Shown here: one piece after another, positions 22,483 to 35,493 of the stretch
Position numbering within the stretch: the first letter of the stretch is position 1
Layout of the letters: each line of letters begins with the position of its first letter
From: Eutypa lata
Taxonomy: Eukaryota; Ascomycota; Sordariomycetes; Xylariales; Diatrypaceae
Direction: 5' to 3'
Assembly: GCA_022661535.1 (NCBI GenBank)
Contig: JAKULF010000005.1
Location: forward strand, 806,001-870,000
Length of the DNA: 64,000 nt
Program-made: the position numbers and the translations under genes
The notes under the pieces: generated by a model
Told to the model about the DNA's origin: nothing
What the model saw: the letters and a program-made list of their open reading frames with translations, nothing else
Databases searched by the model: none

Positions 22483-23588
22483 TTAGCTGATGTTAAAGGG
22501 GGCAGTATTGGTGAGGTAACCTCTCTCCTGAAATGGTGTTCTGTAGCTGTGGAACTAAGGATGCTGTTATAACTTGACTAGTTGTCTCTTGCGTGGGATT
22601 TTATATGTTTGTGGGCTAGAGTCAAGTAATGATGGGGGAGGCAGACAAAGGCGTCAGGCGAGGACGGACTAGTTGGTTCTAGATATGATTGTTCCTGCGA
22701 GACATGTGTCAGACCGGATGGGAGGTGCTCGTATCCTACGGAGCATCACAATGGCGTAAATTGTGATCTTTAGTACATGCACATATTTTTAATCGCCTAT
22801 TGAGGATGTGTTATCTCAAGATGCTTTCTTATATGTGCCCCTGTGGTCTTTCGCTAGATAACACCTTATGATTCCGTTCTACAAACTCGGCGACATTCTG
22901 TGAGCTTGGAATGGTTTATTGAAATAGCAAACGGTACATAAATTTGAGAACAATCAAGCTCATGTATATGCCGGGTGTCAATTTGGAGAGGCAATATTCT
23001 ACTTTGTTCTTACTTCCACGAATGCATACTTGCAACATGATGTAATAGGGGAGAATAATATCTAGTATTTCGTACCACTGATAGTCCCTCTAAACATATG
23101 GCTTTTACATGTCATTTATGTCACGTTTTATTTATATTAGAAGCGCTTCGGTGAGTACAACATTAAACTATTGTTTGCATATAAATCGTACATATAGTGT
23201 ATATAATCGATCCACCTATGCAAGGTCATATCCAAGGTGGCACGAATATATGATTTAGATTCCCTGTGCATATGTATCTACGTAGTCAGTAGTTCTTAGC
23301 TACCCTTACCCAGGTATTTGGTATCTACGTCACACATGTCCCACCTAGTCTATAACGATGGTGGGATCTAGCCATTCAGAGGGCAGAGGTCTTGATGTTG
23401 GTGCAAGGGGAAAGGGGCTATGTTTGTCCTTTTGCTCCTTGCTTACAAAGTGCCTGGGATTAAGTGATGTCTCTTATCCACTTCTGTCTTCCTTCACCTC
23501 ACCGACTACCTAATCTTCTCCCTTTCCTTAACCATATTGTCTTCCCATCCAGTAACGTTGAAATACTACTATCAGAGAAACTGTCAAA
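22483..23588. other. Intergenic region, divergent promoter side
   Basis: It separates the divergent methyltransferase and SDR genes. It is AT-leaning from about 22900 to 23350, with no coding signal. A pyrimidine-rich leader (about 23480-23560) precedes the SDR start. Confidence 0.45.
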
Positions 23589-24628
23589 ATGATAAGCAGC
23601 ACTTATCTCGATGGCGTCGCCCTCGTCGTAGGGGTATGAAGGTGACCCGTCTCACAATGGCCTACAGCAACTACTAACATGTTTCAATAATACAGTCCGG
23701 CAGCGGCATTGGCAGGGAAGCGGCCTTCTCTATCGCTGAAGCCGGAGCCAAAGCTGTCGTGTTCGCAGACATGAACGACGAGACAGCAAAGGCCTCCTCG
23801 GAAGAAAGCAAGAAGTATGCAAGCAACAAAGAATATCAGACCACGATCTTCAAGATGAACGTCCAGGACGACAAGTCAGTCCAGGACATGGTGAACTTCG
23901 TGGTCAGAGAATTTGGCCGCATCGATTATGCCGTGAATTCTGCCGGAGTAAGTGATATCTCCCTCACTTTGGGCCTTACTCTAGCGAATCTAATGCGTCC
24001 TTCCGTCCCTCCACAAAGGTTGACAACGGCGTCAACGCACCCATCGCTGAGACCGACATCGACAACTTCGATCGCATCATGAACATCAATGCCCGCGGCA
24101 ACTTGATCTGCGTGCGGGCACAGGTGGCGGCGATGCGCAAGCAGGAGCCCAAGACCTGGAGTAGCAGGAACGGCACACGTGACATTGGGCGTGGTGTCAT
24201 CATCAACCTGGCATCGGCCAATTCGTTCGTCGGGCTTCCCGGCAAAGGGTCCTACACCATTTCGAAGCATGCGTTTATGGGCATCACCAAAATGGCAGGT
24301 TAGTGCTGAGTCCAACGCCGTGTAGACAACCTGTTGCTACAAGTATTAATAGCTTATGTGTGGTATAGGCCTCGATCACGCCCCTGAAGGTATTCGAGTC
24401 AATGCCGTGTGTCCGACTTGGGTACGCACGCCGTTGCTAGACGAAGAGATGAAGAAGAACCCCGAGGTCCAAGGGATGATCTCGGCTATTGTCCCCATCA
24501 AACGTGCGGCTGAATGTGAGGAGGTATCTGATACCATTGCATTCTTGTGCAGCCCGGCTGCGAGCTATATCAATGGCACTAGTCTGCTCGTTGACGCTGC
24601 TGTGACTACCACTGTACGCCTATTCTAA
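23589..24628 (+). CDS. Short-chain dehydrogenase/reductase (classical SDR)
   Basis: Four exons (23589-23633, 23696-23947, 24019-24298, 24369-24628) encode 278 residues, with good donors (GTATGA, GTAAGT, GTTAGT) and phases 0, 0 and 1. VVGSGSGIGREAAFSIAEAG is the glycine-rich NAD(P)-binding motif, reading GSGSGIG where TGxxxGIG is usual. FADMND follows strand 2. YAVNSAGV is the NNAG-equivalent. Catalytic Ser lies in VIINLASANSF and the YxxxK pair in SYTISKHAFMG. GIRVNAVCPTWVRTPLL and YINGTSLLVDAAVTT complete the fold. All catalytic residues are present and the length is typical. It is a cytosolic oxidoreductase acting on an unknown alcohol or ketone. It lies at the end of the accessory region and is one of its few intact enzymes. 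Confidence 0.9.
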
Positions 24629-25680
24629 GAGTCAAATTTAGAATTCAATAGCGTAGTGTACTTTTCAAGGAGATGCAGTCTCCGGATCTAAACTGTTGAA
24701 CTTTACTATAACAAACTTAGTCCTGGAGCAAACGCACATATTCTGATGTCCGGTCATCAATCGCGAAGCACTCACTTCATACTTCGCACCTTGCACCAGG
24801 CCAACAATCCACTGCTCGATTGTGGTACTCTATAATCATAAAATGCCAGCCCTCCAGCTTATCTAAAGTAGTAAACAAACTGGGTCAATAAATAAACGCG
24901 CTTGCGTAATTCTTCCGATGATAAAATCAAGGTCTGAACTGGTTTACAAGGATCCCAGAATTTAAAAATATCACCAGGTTGTCATTGTCATGCTTCACAG
25001 GGTGGCGGCCTTGGTCATCCTCAACGATTTCGGGTTTCCGATCTTAATTCAGTCTTGAGGATTCCACGGGATTGACGATAGTTACGTCGCCCGGATGTGA
25101 GTACAAGCTCACAATCGGTCCCAGGTAGATCATGCGGCATGTTTTTGTATGATATCGCAAAGTAAACGTTTCTCATTAAAATAAGTATCACGGTATCTAA
25201 TAATGTGCAAAAAGTAACGGTTTGCGTTTTTTTTAGAATAACGGCGGCTTGCTGGGTTACAATAGTAACGCATAAAATTAAGGTACCACTCCTTTAAAAG
25301 TAACAACAGGTGCGAACGCCTCGGGAGATATGCTGTCAATAGTTGCCACAAGATTTGGCTATTGACGTATAGGATAACGAGTAACAATGTTCACAAAATT
25401 GCATTTCTCTTAACTTGTGAGCAAATATATCTCTAGCATGTAGGACTTATGCAGCTCAACTGAAGATGAGGGGTACTGCCCCCTCACTGCCTCGCCTGTG
25501 CCTCAATACAATATTTTTTCTTGGCTGACGGAAAATACTCAGTCCGCCAGTGTGATCCCAAACTTATTACTACTTCGTTTCTCTTCTTGCCTGCTTGAGG
25601 TTCCCTGATACTCACGCTTTATTTATTGTATTACTTTCTGGTAAAACCTTCCGCTTCGCTTCAATTACTTTGGATACACA
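24629..25680. other. Intergenic region
   Basis: No gene is recognisable. An 86-codon minus-strand open frame (25130-25387) lacks support. The region before 25681 holds the promoter of the ankyrin-type gene. Confidence 0.45.
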
Positions 25681-28529
25681 ATGGAGGCTGTTGGTGGTGC
25701 CGCGGCTATTGCGGAATTGTCGGTGCTGTCATTAAAGGCAGGAAAGGCTGCGAAAAGCCTCGTGCAGTCAATTCGCAATGCACCAGCAGAGATTATAGAA
25801 CTGAACTTCAAGATTGAGCGGCTCCATGCCCTCCTCCAACAAATCGACTTGCTTTGCGAAGACCTCCCTGGAACAAACCCTCATATGCTTGTACCGCCAG
25901 AGCATTGGGTGCTTCTGTCCTTTGGTTTGCAGAAGACCCTGGATTCACTGACTAAAATGAACGTTAATTGTGGTGCGCAAGCCGAGGGGCCCCTTGGCCT
26001 ACGTGATAGGCTTCGCTGGGCTACACTAGACAAGAAAAAGGCACAGCGCTTCCTCGAAGAAGTTCGCCAGGCAGAGCTTGATTTGAATACCATGCTGCAT
26101 ATCCTCGAACTGTAAGCCGTACCTCTACCCAGATTGAATGTTGCTGATAGCTTTTCAGTCGAATTTCGTCCATGAGCCAGACCTCTCTCGTTACTTTGTC
26201 CGTTGGCCAGGCATCATTGCATGCTGATCTGAAGCAGTCACTGGAAGAGGTCAAGACATTGTTCCATAAGGAGATTTCCAAGCCAAAGGTGAGGCCGAAT
26301 TAGCTGGATCATTTCAAGGCGTCTTGTTAACTCCGATTAGGAACATCCATCCCCTACATCTGCAACGACCACTCAGACAAGAAGGATTTGCATGAAAGGC
26401 CAGGAAACGCATCTAGGCAATGACCTTGAGCCTAGTCATAGGCTGATCGAACACAACGTAAGGCGTACCTTGAATAGCTATGTCGCCAGCATCGGCAACG
26501 GTGGCTCCCCAACGGCCGTCAGGAATAGCATGTCCAGCGTTGGGGCAGGCATTGCCATTGGTTCAAAGCGAAAGTCTATAAAAGTCCGGTTGATGTTCAA
26601 TCTTTGTTGGAAGCTCTTTGCTAGAAGGATTCTTGAGTTCGAAACCCAAATTCTGCTGAACTGCAGCTCTTGGACACTCACTCCTCGAGTCGCATCTTCT
26701 CTGGCCATATTCAATCTTCGCCCCAGCAATAGTCCCATCTTCCTGGCTTGCCGTGACCACGATTTCGACGAAGTCCGGTACCTATTAGAAAATGGACAAG
26801 CTAGTATTTACGACGTTGATGATAAGATAGGGGGTCTACTTGAGGTATGTGATTCGAGCTCTTAACAACTATCCTTTCATCAAATGTGCTAGCTCTATTA
26901 ATACCCAAAATGACCCCGTTAGCATGTTGTTTCGGGGAAAAGCATTCACAACAATCGCATTTATGTTGAACAAGATTTCCTCAAGAAGGGGCAAGGCTTG
27001 TTAGAGCACCTTTTGGATCAAGGCTGTGATCCAAATTTACACCATACGGGAAACAAGAACTCACAGTAGGAAAATATTATCTGACTATCTGCTAAGGCTG
27101 TAGTGACTAATAATAGCCTAGGCCAGCAATCTTAGCTGCGTTTGATGACGGCTACACAGCAGCCATCACCGCCATGACTTACCGCCGAGCAGATTTAGAG
27201 TCCTGTGGGACTAATTTGGCAGGTTTATTTGGGAACGCTCATGACATGGAAGCATTCCTTTGGAAAGTGCGTCTATTGCGGTCTTTAGGCTACTCAGATT
27301 GGTTAACCAAAGACCCCTGCGATAATCTTCTATATGGCGCCTGCTGGTATCATCAGATTGACCTGGTTCTCTTCGCACTGGAGGTAGTAAAAATAGATCT
27401 CAATTTATTAGGGAGCAATGATAGGGCACCCATAGGCAACGCAGCGCGAGACGGTTGGCTGGAAGGTGTTGCTATCCTTCTCGAAGCTGGGGCTTGCCCT
27501 AACGTCAGCGATGGGAGTTGGAATGGAACGCCACTTATTCGGAGCTTGAGATCATATTTACTGAACGATCTAAGCCATTACCTCTTGCTTTCCGGTGCCG
27601 ATCCGAGGATGTGTGATTCTCATGGCGCCTCTGCATGGAGTAATATCACGATAAACAGTATGCACACAAAAAATCGTCCTATTGAATCGGATTGGTATAA
27701 CGGGTTCAATTTTGTCCATTTTGAGGGTTCAATCTCACATTTACTTCACCATGGGGCCGACCCCTTCGAGATCTTTGTCACATTGCATAACGATTCTTAC
27801 GGGCCCATACTGAGGTCTAGACCTCAATGGTTTGATAGACTTGGTCTTGTACGAGCCTCGGATATCGCAAGATTTTGGAGCTATGGTATCCAAGACCAAC
27901 CATTTTTCATGTCCGACCCAGTGTTTGAGACATGGAGGCACGAACTTGAAGAGGCGGAATGCACTGGGGCTTTTGCGTGGACGTTTAACTGGGACCACCG
28001 CGGCAATATCATCCCAAGGCGTGGGAACGTGGTCCAAGATGAAGCAATGGTCTCGAACACTTCATTATCTGTCTACGGGGATTGTCAGAGTGAAGACACT
28101 GAAAGTTCATCCGCAGAGTCTATCTGCTCATATGAAGGACCGGAATTTTACCAGAATGCAACCCGCTTCTATCACCACATTTCGAATGAGCAGGGCCGTA
28201 GACAGCTTTCACGCTTCCCGATGGTGCGTGCGCTTTGTGACGCTCTTAACCATGCGGGATACCGGGCTGAGATGGACGAGGACGGTGATATATGGTACGA
28301 CTGCGATGACAGCGATATGTATTTCGACGCCTTGGAGGGCCACGTTGACGAGTCCTACGAGACTTGGTTTCCACGGACCTGCCCAATATGCCAGGACTTT
28401 GAAGGATATGGTCTTGGCCATGTGCTAGAGAGTGCGGAAAGAGCCAAGGAGCAGTACTACGAGTATAAGGGCGTGTTCTCAAGCAAAAGCAGGCTTTTGC
28501 TGGTGGCCCATAGGCACCCTGTTGCTTAG
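25681..28529 (+). CDS. Large fungal STAND-N-terminus/ankyrin-like protein
   Basis: Five exons (25681-26111, 26159-26288, 26341-26844, 26923-27065, 27122-28529) encode 871 residues with consistent phases. Introns are 47, 52, 78 and 56 bp. The N-terminal ~140 residues (AVGGAAAIAELSVLSLKAGK, helical) match the N-terminal domain found in fungal NACHT/STAND-type proteins and related cluster proteins. No P-loop NTPase follows. The middle carries degenerate ankyrin-like units: SPIFLACRDHDFDEVRYLLE, LLEHLLDQGCDPN, APIGNAARDGWLEGVAILLE with AGACPNV, and HYLLLSGADPRMCDSHGASA. The C-terminal 250 residues are acidic and end with a CPICQDFEG cysteine pair. Such proteins are suspected to act in recognition or signalling and in allorecognition-like roles. 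The exact function is unknown. The frame is intact throughout. Confidence 0.75.
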
Positions 28530-28712
28530 AGGGAATGAACCGGTCCGGAATCACCGAATTACCGACGGTGGTTACGTAAGCAATTTGTTGATTCTAAAAG
28601 CTTTCTGTTCTTCGAAGTGCTGAATTGCTGCTGAATACGGCTGTTGACTAAAGTCATCACCACCCCATTATGGGCTGATTTGACGAATATCACGATGTTG
28701 AGCTTTGACCTT

Positions 28713-28855
28713 CTGCTGCCACCTACATTTTGCCACCTTTGCTGCCACCTACTTCACCACCTTTGCTGCCACCTACACCACCTAGCTGCTGCCACCTACA
28801 CCACCTAGCTGCTGCTACCTACACCACCTAGCTGCTGCTACCTTTGCTGCTACTA
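28713..28855. repeat. Minisatellite built on a ~23-bp unit
   Basis: At least three near-identical units of about 23 bases, containing CCTACACCACCTAGCTGCTG, follow looser units sharing GCTGCCACCTAC. The array begins about 180 bases after the stop of the ankyrin-type gene. Confidence 0.85.
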
Positions 28856-31800
28856 GGGCATGGAATCTATGGAGTAGCCTGTATGCGACAGGTCTCTACG
28901 TATGGTGCAAATAGTATGTGATATTGTAGATGTCGCAACCAATATGCCCTTGTATTTGCTCTGCTATAGCTCTAAAGAAGAAAAGAGGAAAGAAAAGCAC
29001 CTAGGACCTGAGGGGGTACTCCAACCCTTATATAGGGCTCCGGTGGAGCTACTCCACCACCTAGACCAGGGTCTGCTATCGTGACAGTAGATATTCTAAG
29101 GCATCTGTCATGGCAGCCACTCCTAGACATCCGACCTTCGACCTTTGACCTTCGTACGTAGCTAGGTAATATCGTGATGGCGGCCCATTCGGCTATAATA
29201 CGCCGAATAAGTCCTAGTTTTGTAGATTCAGTAAAAGCAGCCCATTCTTAGCGTCAAAAAGGTGCTTAAATGCTGGTGGATTTTCTTCAGTAAATTCCTA
29301 AAATCTAATTAGTTCCGGTATACGAAAAGTCCAGCACGGCGTCAGGCAATTAATCGTAAAATGGTTATATGCTTTTGAAAAAAACAAAGCTTGTTGCTTA
29401 TGCTGATTGGTTAATTATAACCCATAAATAAATTCTGCTTTTGCTTAAGAACACGCCCTAAAGAGAAAGTCCAACAAGGCAAACGGTCTTTTAAGTAGAT
29501 ATTCAGTAGTGGCATGTGTTAAGAGCACTGGACACAAAACACGCAGTTCGAGAGGGCGATACACTCTGGTATGATTTCAACTACCTTGTTAATGGGCGGT
29601 AGAATCACACCCTGGGAACAGAGTCCTCATAGATAAGAGAATTGTTGCAATGAGGAATCTTATAATAAGCATCTTAGACAGCTATCTCACCAGGATCGTG
29701 CTATAACTACGTGACGAGTTTGATATAAGAAAAACTTTACTGGGCTACGTAGTGTCCTCAAGTAATAGAATGGATATAACTGATCTCATGTCCTATGAAT
29801 AAGCTCTTACTCAGCACAAACCTAAGACACTCTTTATATAGAAGGCATCTACCATCTAATAAAACAGTGATGTTCCCTGGGAACTCGCGGAGATTCATTT
29901 TGAGTGGTCAGCCTAGTATTTTATACGAAGTAGACAAGGACGTGAGCATTGAAAACAGGACTAATTATAAGTTGTCAGATGGCTTGCCTACGGTATAGAT
30001 CCGGCATCTTCGGTGTTTCTTGCGAGTTTGGCTAGTGAAGACTATAACTTCATTAGGGGACTCTTTGGAGCCTTGGCATATTTGAACGCCGGGTCTTTTC
30101 TCAATAGTCTAGACTATATTTAAGCAGCAGACATACTATAAGTACCGGCGTCATGGAAACTCATTTCCAGACCCTAGATCTAGGGCACTTCTTCCGCCTT
30201 TACTACGTACTCACCTGATCCCCACCCGATATCGATAGTAATATCCATCTTAGCGACTATATGCTTCTATCGTGGACGATCTTTGATTCTTATAGTGGCG
30301 GTGTATTGTCTCCCGACCTCGTTAGATATTAGTCGGAGAAGATACCTCGTGTGTGTAAGCTAAGGACGATAGTCTTTAAAATGAGGATAGTGATCGAATC
30401 TTTAACTACAGACTCGTATTGTTAAGGGAATTTGAAGACTAGTACATCCTTATGGTTCTGTTTCGCCCCAAGTCTTGGAAGCTGTGGTTGCATTAGTCTT
30501 ATGGAAGATTCAACCATTACTAATACCTCGCCTCCCGAGCGGTATGACAATGTAAGAAAAGGCGGTAATGGGAATGCTACCCGCCATCCAATGGCATGTA
30601 TCACATAGCGAGCTGCATCGTGAGAGGTTGGCTGGCTTCAAGAATACTGCCGTGCTGATCTACCAGTCTACCCAGCCACGCCGGGCTAGCTGGCCTAGCT
30701 GAATGTTGGCTGACTGGCGGACCTGCATTAGTTCTAGGCCTAAACCTAGAGGTTCCCTGTAGTGCCGATCCAAGTGGACCGCGAAAACGTAGGCGCTAGC
30801 GAAAAAGCAAGATCACGTATTCGTAGTTTATTAATTCAATGCTTCCACGGCGACTCCGTCCATTTTCTAGAAAGATTTAACGAGAGGCTTCGTATGCCAA
30901 AAAAGAATAAAATACTTGATCGACTCCCGGGAGCGGAAATTGCAGCAGGTGTGATGATTATGCCCCCAACCCCCAACCCTTACAAAAGTTATTATAATCG
31001 GATTACCGGAAGTGCAGATGCTTACCTAAGTTAGGTACTTTATACGTGGGTATAGTTATACATGTATGTAGTTATTTAAAGTATGCGGCGTGCAGTGTTA
31101 AGGAATGAATGTTTCTGATGTAAGCAGATGCCCATAGCGTCACGTCACATCACGTCACGTCACGATGCATTCCGTTGCATGCGAGGAATGAATGTGTGAA
31201 TGTGAAGTAAAAAAGGGGAGGAAATTCAATGTTAATGCGGAGAGGGGAGCACGGACCGACTATGACATAAACGTGGGCATATAAGACATTTTTGGTCACT
31301 GCCGGAATGGAGAATGGCTGAATAGTTGGGTCGGGCTGGGCGAGCGTGCGTGCGTGCGTGCGGCTGGTCAACCTGCCTACCTGCCTGCAAACATTGCATT
31401 AATGAGTTAATTCCATCCACGACGGCTGATGCGGCGGGCACCACCTATGATGTAGGTAGTATTTGTATTGTTGATGTACTTCGCATGTAACGGTCTGGTG
31501 GCTAAGAGTTCTTGGGATGGCTTTTTACAAATCCAACAAATCCGACTAATGCAACGGTAAGAGAGCCTTACTTACTAGTTAGAACATCATAAATAGGAAC
31601 TGTGAGGATTTATGTAATTATGCCCTTCCCCCTCTCATCTCTTGAACGTGCACTCCTAACTAATAGAGTAAGACTTGCGCGTTCGTACGTTATTGCGATT
31701 GGTGTAACTATTATCAACCATACCTACACAACAGCAGCAGGAGCAGGAGTGGCAGAACAGAAATGTCCCTCCTCCCTTCTTCTCTTCCCCTCTCGTCGGC

Positions 31801-33650
31801 ATTGCGCGTCGTCAGGTCATGTTATGTATCTGGTGGTTTTGCTAGCTCGGAATGGTGCCCGAGCTGGGGTTATCTGAGGTAGATTAAGTAACAGGTTAGG
31901 GCTAGATTGTCGAGATTATAAACGCAGGTACGGGGCTGGTACGATGCAGGCTGAACGAATGGAATTGAGATGGCTCGACCCATGGATCCGGTTCGCGGGG
32001 GGGTTCTACATAGGTGGCAGGTTGGCTGGATTCCGGAACAGGCAAAACCCCTGGATTCTCTGTGAGCCCAGTGCGCCGATAGCCCCAGGGTGTGCAGGTG
32101 ACAGCATCGACACATATTTGCCAGATGGGAAATTTCTTTTCCGCAGGGGGGGAGAGGAATTTAAAAAATAAAAATTTAATAGCCTTGTTTTCCTGATACT
32201 CGGGCTGTGCCAGGGCGTCCTAGGATGATGTAGATAACAGATTTTCTTCCTCTCTCATTCAATTATATTTAGACAAGAGGGCTACCTACCCCCAAAACTG
32301 TGAGAAAAAAAATTACATACATGTGGTCATCCGGCACAGCCCGTTCGTCCACATCATTCCACCACACACAACACGCACGTCTGATTGGAAATACTACGCT
32401 TTATGCTATATATATGGATAGGAGCATTCCCGTTGGATTCGACTTGATACGGCTTCGACCCGGATTATCAAAGACAAATCTGAGTCAAGAACTGGATTTC
32501 TAATTCCTATTCGAGCTTTTTAACGGTACCTGGAGCCCCACCAACTAACCAACCAACTAAGCGGTGGCTGTTTTTTTACGAAGGAGAATTTGGAGGAACC
32601 CCAGAATAAAAATGTCTATTTAACGATCCATCCCCAGCGAACGAAGCCCCCCTGCTAGACACCATTAAAGAGAAGAGAGACGATAGTCATTATATTTCCC
32701 GAAACCTTGGCGACTATGAAAGAGTGAAGGGAGAAAGAAAAGAGGATATGCAAGCAAGCAATGAATACGAATATTATCATCAGGATAGGAACATCGGACT
32801 AAGTAAGAGGGACGATCCGAGGAACTTGGACTTGAAGTAGAAGGGATCATCGGATTTGGAACCGGAAGCAGTCAAGAAAGAAGACAGAGCCTCAAAACCC
32901 TACCAAAAAAACGTCAACCACGGACGGGAAGAAAAAAAACGAACAAACAAAACCAGCAACAAAACTCTTGTCAACTGTCGCTTCAGTTTTGCCAGGTGGA
33001 TACGCTTTGCCCTGGTCAGCAATGCCGGGGTTGAGTTTGCGGGGCAACAGGATCGTGAAGGACAAGCATAACCAGGCAATTTTCCAGGCTAATAACGTTA
33101 GAACCACCAGCCAAACTGACACTATTCCTCATTACTCCTATCCCCTGAAAGGTGCTGGGGCTTGTGGTTTGCTGTCACACCAACCAGAGCCTCCATCACC
33201 GCAACCAAGGCAGTTGGGTGCACGGTTTGAACGGCAATTTTATTTTCTTCTCTTTTTCAATTCTATTCCGTTGCATTATAATTATCATTATTGTTATTGT
33301 TACCATTACACACTAATCATTATCTTCTTCAACTTGCATTTCTACTATTTGGATTTAGTATCACCATTATCATCAACTTTTTCTGGTTTTGTTGATCCAT
33401 CATCAAACTACTGTCATTACAGCCGGTTCATTCCATTCCATCCAAGGCCTAGCGTTATTACTAGCCCAGGTATAATTGCAGGTGTAATTGCAGGCGCAGG
33501 TACAAGTGCAGGTGCAGGTGCAGTACCGGATCATCATTTCCAAACTGGAATAATCGACATTTTTGACCAATCAGAATTGGGTATTTCACGTGCATCTCCT
33601 TATACAACCGCTACTGTTACCGCTACCACAGCCATTCCAAGCATTAACAT
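28856..33650. other. Long gene-poor region with short tandem repeats
   Basis: I find no supportable gene over nearly 5 kb. Open frames at 29795-29998, 30762-31034 and 31602-31877 have no domain or splice logic. Short tandem tracts occur, such as CACGT-type repeats at about 31141-31164 and GCGT repeats at about 31344-31361. The part from about 32600 probably holds the promoter and leader of the Erf4 gene. That part includes a T/A-rich tract at 33240-33380 and GCAGGT repeats at about 33475-33525. Confidence 0.5.
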
Positions 33651-35493
33651 TAGGCGGTTAGAGGTAGTGCTAAGATTATTGCCTTCCCCCCTGGCCGCTT
33701 CGACGGCCCTTGGAGATTCTCCGTCGTCCCAACGGCTTCACACGCAGACTCTCCATCTGCGAACTTGTCACCGACCGCCCTAAATGCAAATGCACACCCC
33801 CAACTATCATCGATAACGAATGCGAGGATTCAGTCGCCATCTCACCAGCCTAATTATCCAGGAGCTTCATCATCATCAACCTTGGGGATTCTTAGAGCAC
33901 CGGAACCCGCAGTAACACGACAACAACCGCGACGCGAACAACCTTTGAGTGGTACACGCAGAAATCTTCTCGCGACACGACGTAACGATTCCAACTACGA
34001 CCAACAACCAGTTTCTCTTCCTCCACCATTTCGCAATCGTGCCGCTTCTCAATCCGAGTCGTCGAACGGACCTCCTCGACGGATCGGTGGTGTCGGCCGT
34101 CTCTGGAACCCGACAAATTCTACCCCAAGAGAACCACCGGTTTCGCCATCGTCATCATCTCGACCAGACCGACATCGACATCGGCATCGTCGACGTCGTG
34201 CATCGACTCCTCCCCCGCCACCTGTTCCGCTTGAGCATCCGGCGATAAACCTCGCATCTGACACAACTGATCCCGTCGGAACTGGAACTGGCGATTATCC
34301 ACTTCTCACTTTACCCGAGCAAAGACAGAACCGACATTCTGCTTCGACTAACACAAGTGCGCAAATCGAAGGTCGAACAAGCGAAGACCGTCGCATCAGC
34401 CTACCGAAATCCGTGCGGCATTCCTACGATAGGAACCCCTCGTCCACGTTCCCAACTTCGAACGTGGTTGAGGCTGGTCCCTCCAACCCCAAGCCGGCGG
34501 CGATACATCACCACGATAGCGACAAGTTTCGATTTGGCAGCCTGGGATCTAGAAACAACAGTCTCACGCAACGTGCCCGAGCAGTTAGTTTTGGCCTTGT
34601 TCGGCCTGATAAGCTTGCCGATTCGTCTAGAGGTATCGACAAGGGTAAAGGAAAAGCAGTCATGTCGCCAATAGAGGATAAAGACCCCTCTCGGGGGTTC
34701 TCCAAAGACCTGGAGAGGGGACCTGATGTTTTAGGTCACCACCATAATGGATCGCGCGTTTCTATTCCTGACGGTATGGGATCACCGACATCTTCGAGTG
34801 ACTCTTCTATTATGGGCGATCCGGATCAACCAGACGCAAGCGACGAATGGGGACCTCAACATCCGTGTTTTCCTCATCTGAATCCGCATGTCCCGATGAA
34901 TTCTCCCGAGTATACGACGACGCGCATAATCCGCATTCGAAGGGATTGGCTGCTCGAAGGTGACCTAGCCCCGACGTTTTCCAACCTGTACCCGGAGATA
35001 TTGGATCCAGCAGGTGTGTCGGAGCAAGAATTTCGGCGAGTAATCGACAAGCTGAACCACGATCTGGTTCCGATCTTCAACCCCTACAACTGGAGGAACA
35101 TCCTGGACGGCATACTAGGCGTAATTACGGGCTGGATCTGGGACGACTTAGGCTTCACCAATGCTAAGAGCAACTTAAAAACCCTGGAGAATTGGATCGA
35201 GAACTGGAACGCTGAGATGGAGAAGACCGTGGGTTCCGAAGAAGGCATCCTAGCACCCAAAATCGTCCCCTTGAGACGGACAGGGTACATGAGCGTAAGT
35301 GTTGCATGGATGACTTGCTACTGTCTCATACTTGATTGACTAACTGTATCACCAGCTCGACATCCAGATACCGGACCCAGAGATAGCACCTGCTGGGAGC
35401 ACACCAGGAGCGTCGAGAGCAGGGCCTCCAGATACGCCCGCGAAACTTGAGCATTCCATGTTAGATTCATCGCCCATCGAGCCATCGTCCTGA
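33651..35493 (+). CDS. erf4: Erf4-type subunit of the Ras palmitoyltransferase (start unresolved)
   Basis: Erf4 (Shr5, PF10256; related to human GOLGA7) partners the DHHC enzyme Erf2 to palmitoylate Ras at the ER or Golgi membrane. The last two exons are clear: a long one ending at 35294 (GTAAGT donor) and 35356-35493. The long exon is open from 33654, and an acceptor ATTAG ends at 33653. It has no early in-frame ATG, so an upstream exon must supply the start, and I could not place it. The first ~370 residues are disordered and rich in Ser, Pro and Arg (HRHRHRRRR, a PPPPP run). The Erf4 domain is strong: TTRIIRIRRDWLLEGDLAPT, FRRVIDKLNHDLVPIFNPYN, GVITGWIWDDLGFTNAKSNL and LENWIENWNAEM, closing in PLRRTGYMS and LDIQIPDPEI across the intron. 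It is convergent with the pheromone-receptor gene. Confidence 0.85.

Noticed and set aside
28642..29086. Possible solo LTR (TGTTGACT..GTGACA)
   Set aside because: The flanking five bases do not match as a target-site duplication, no primer-binding site follows, and no second copy is visible.
28665..29200. Possible second MITE with ATGGGCYG / ATCACGAT ends in opposite orientation
   Set aside because: The terminal similarity is short and needs a ten-base gap, and there is no clear duplication.
32968..33783. Plus-strand open frame of 271 codons upstream of the Erf4 exon
   Set aside because: It starts with TTG, is full of simple-sequence codons and does not share the Erf4 frame. It is more likely leader or promoter sequence, although part of it could belong to the missing first exon.
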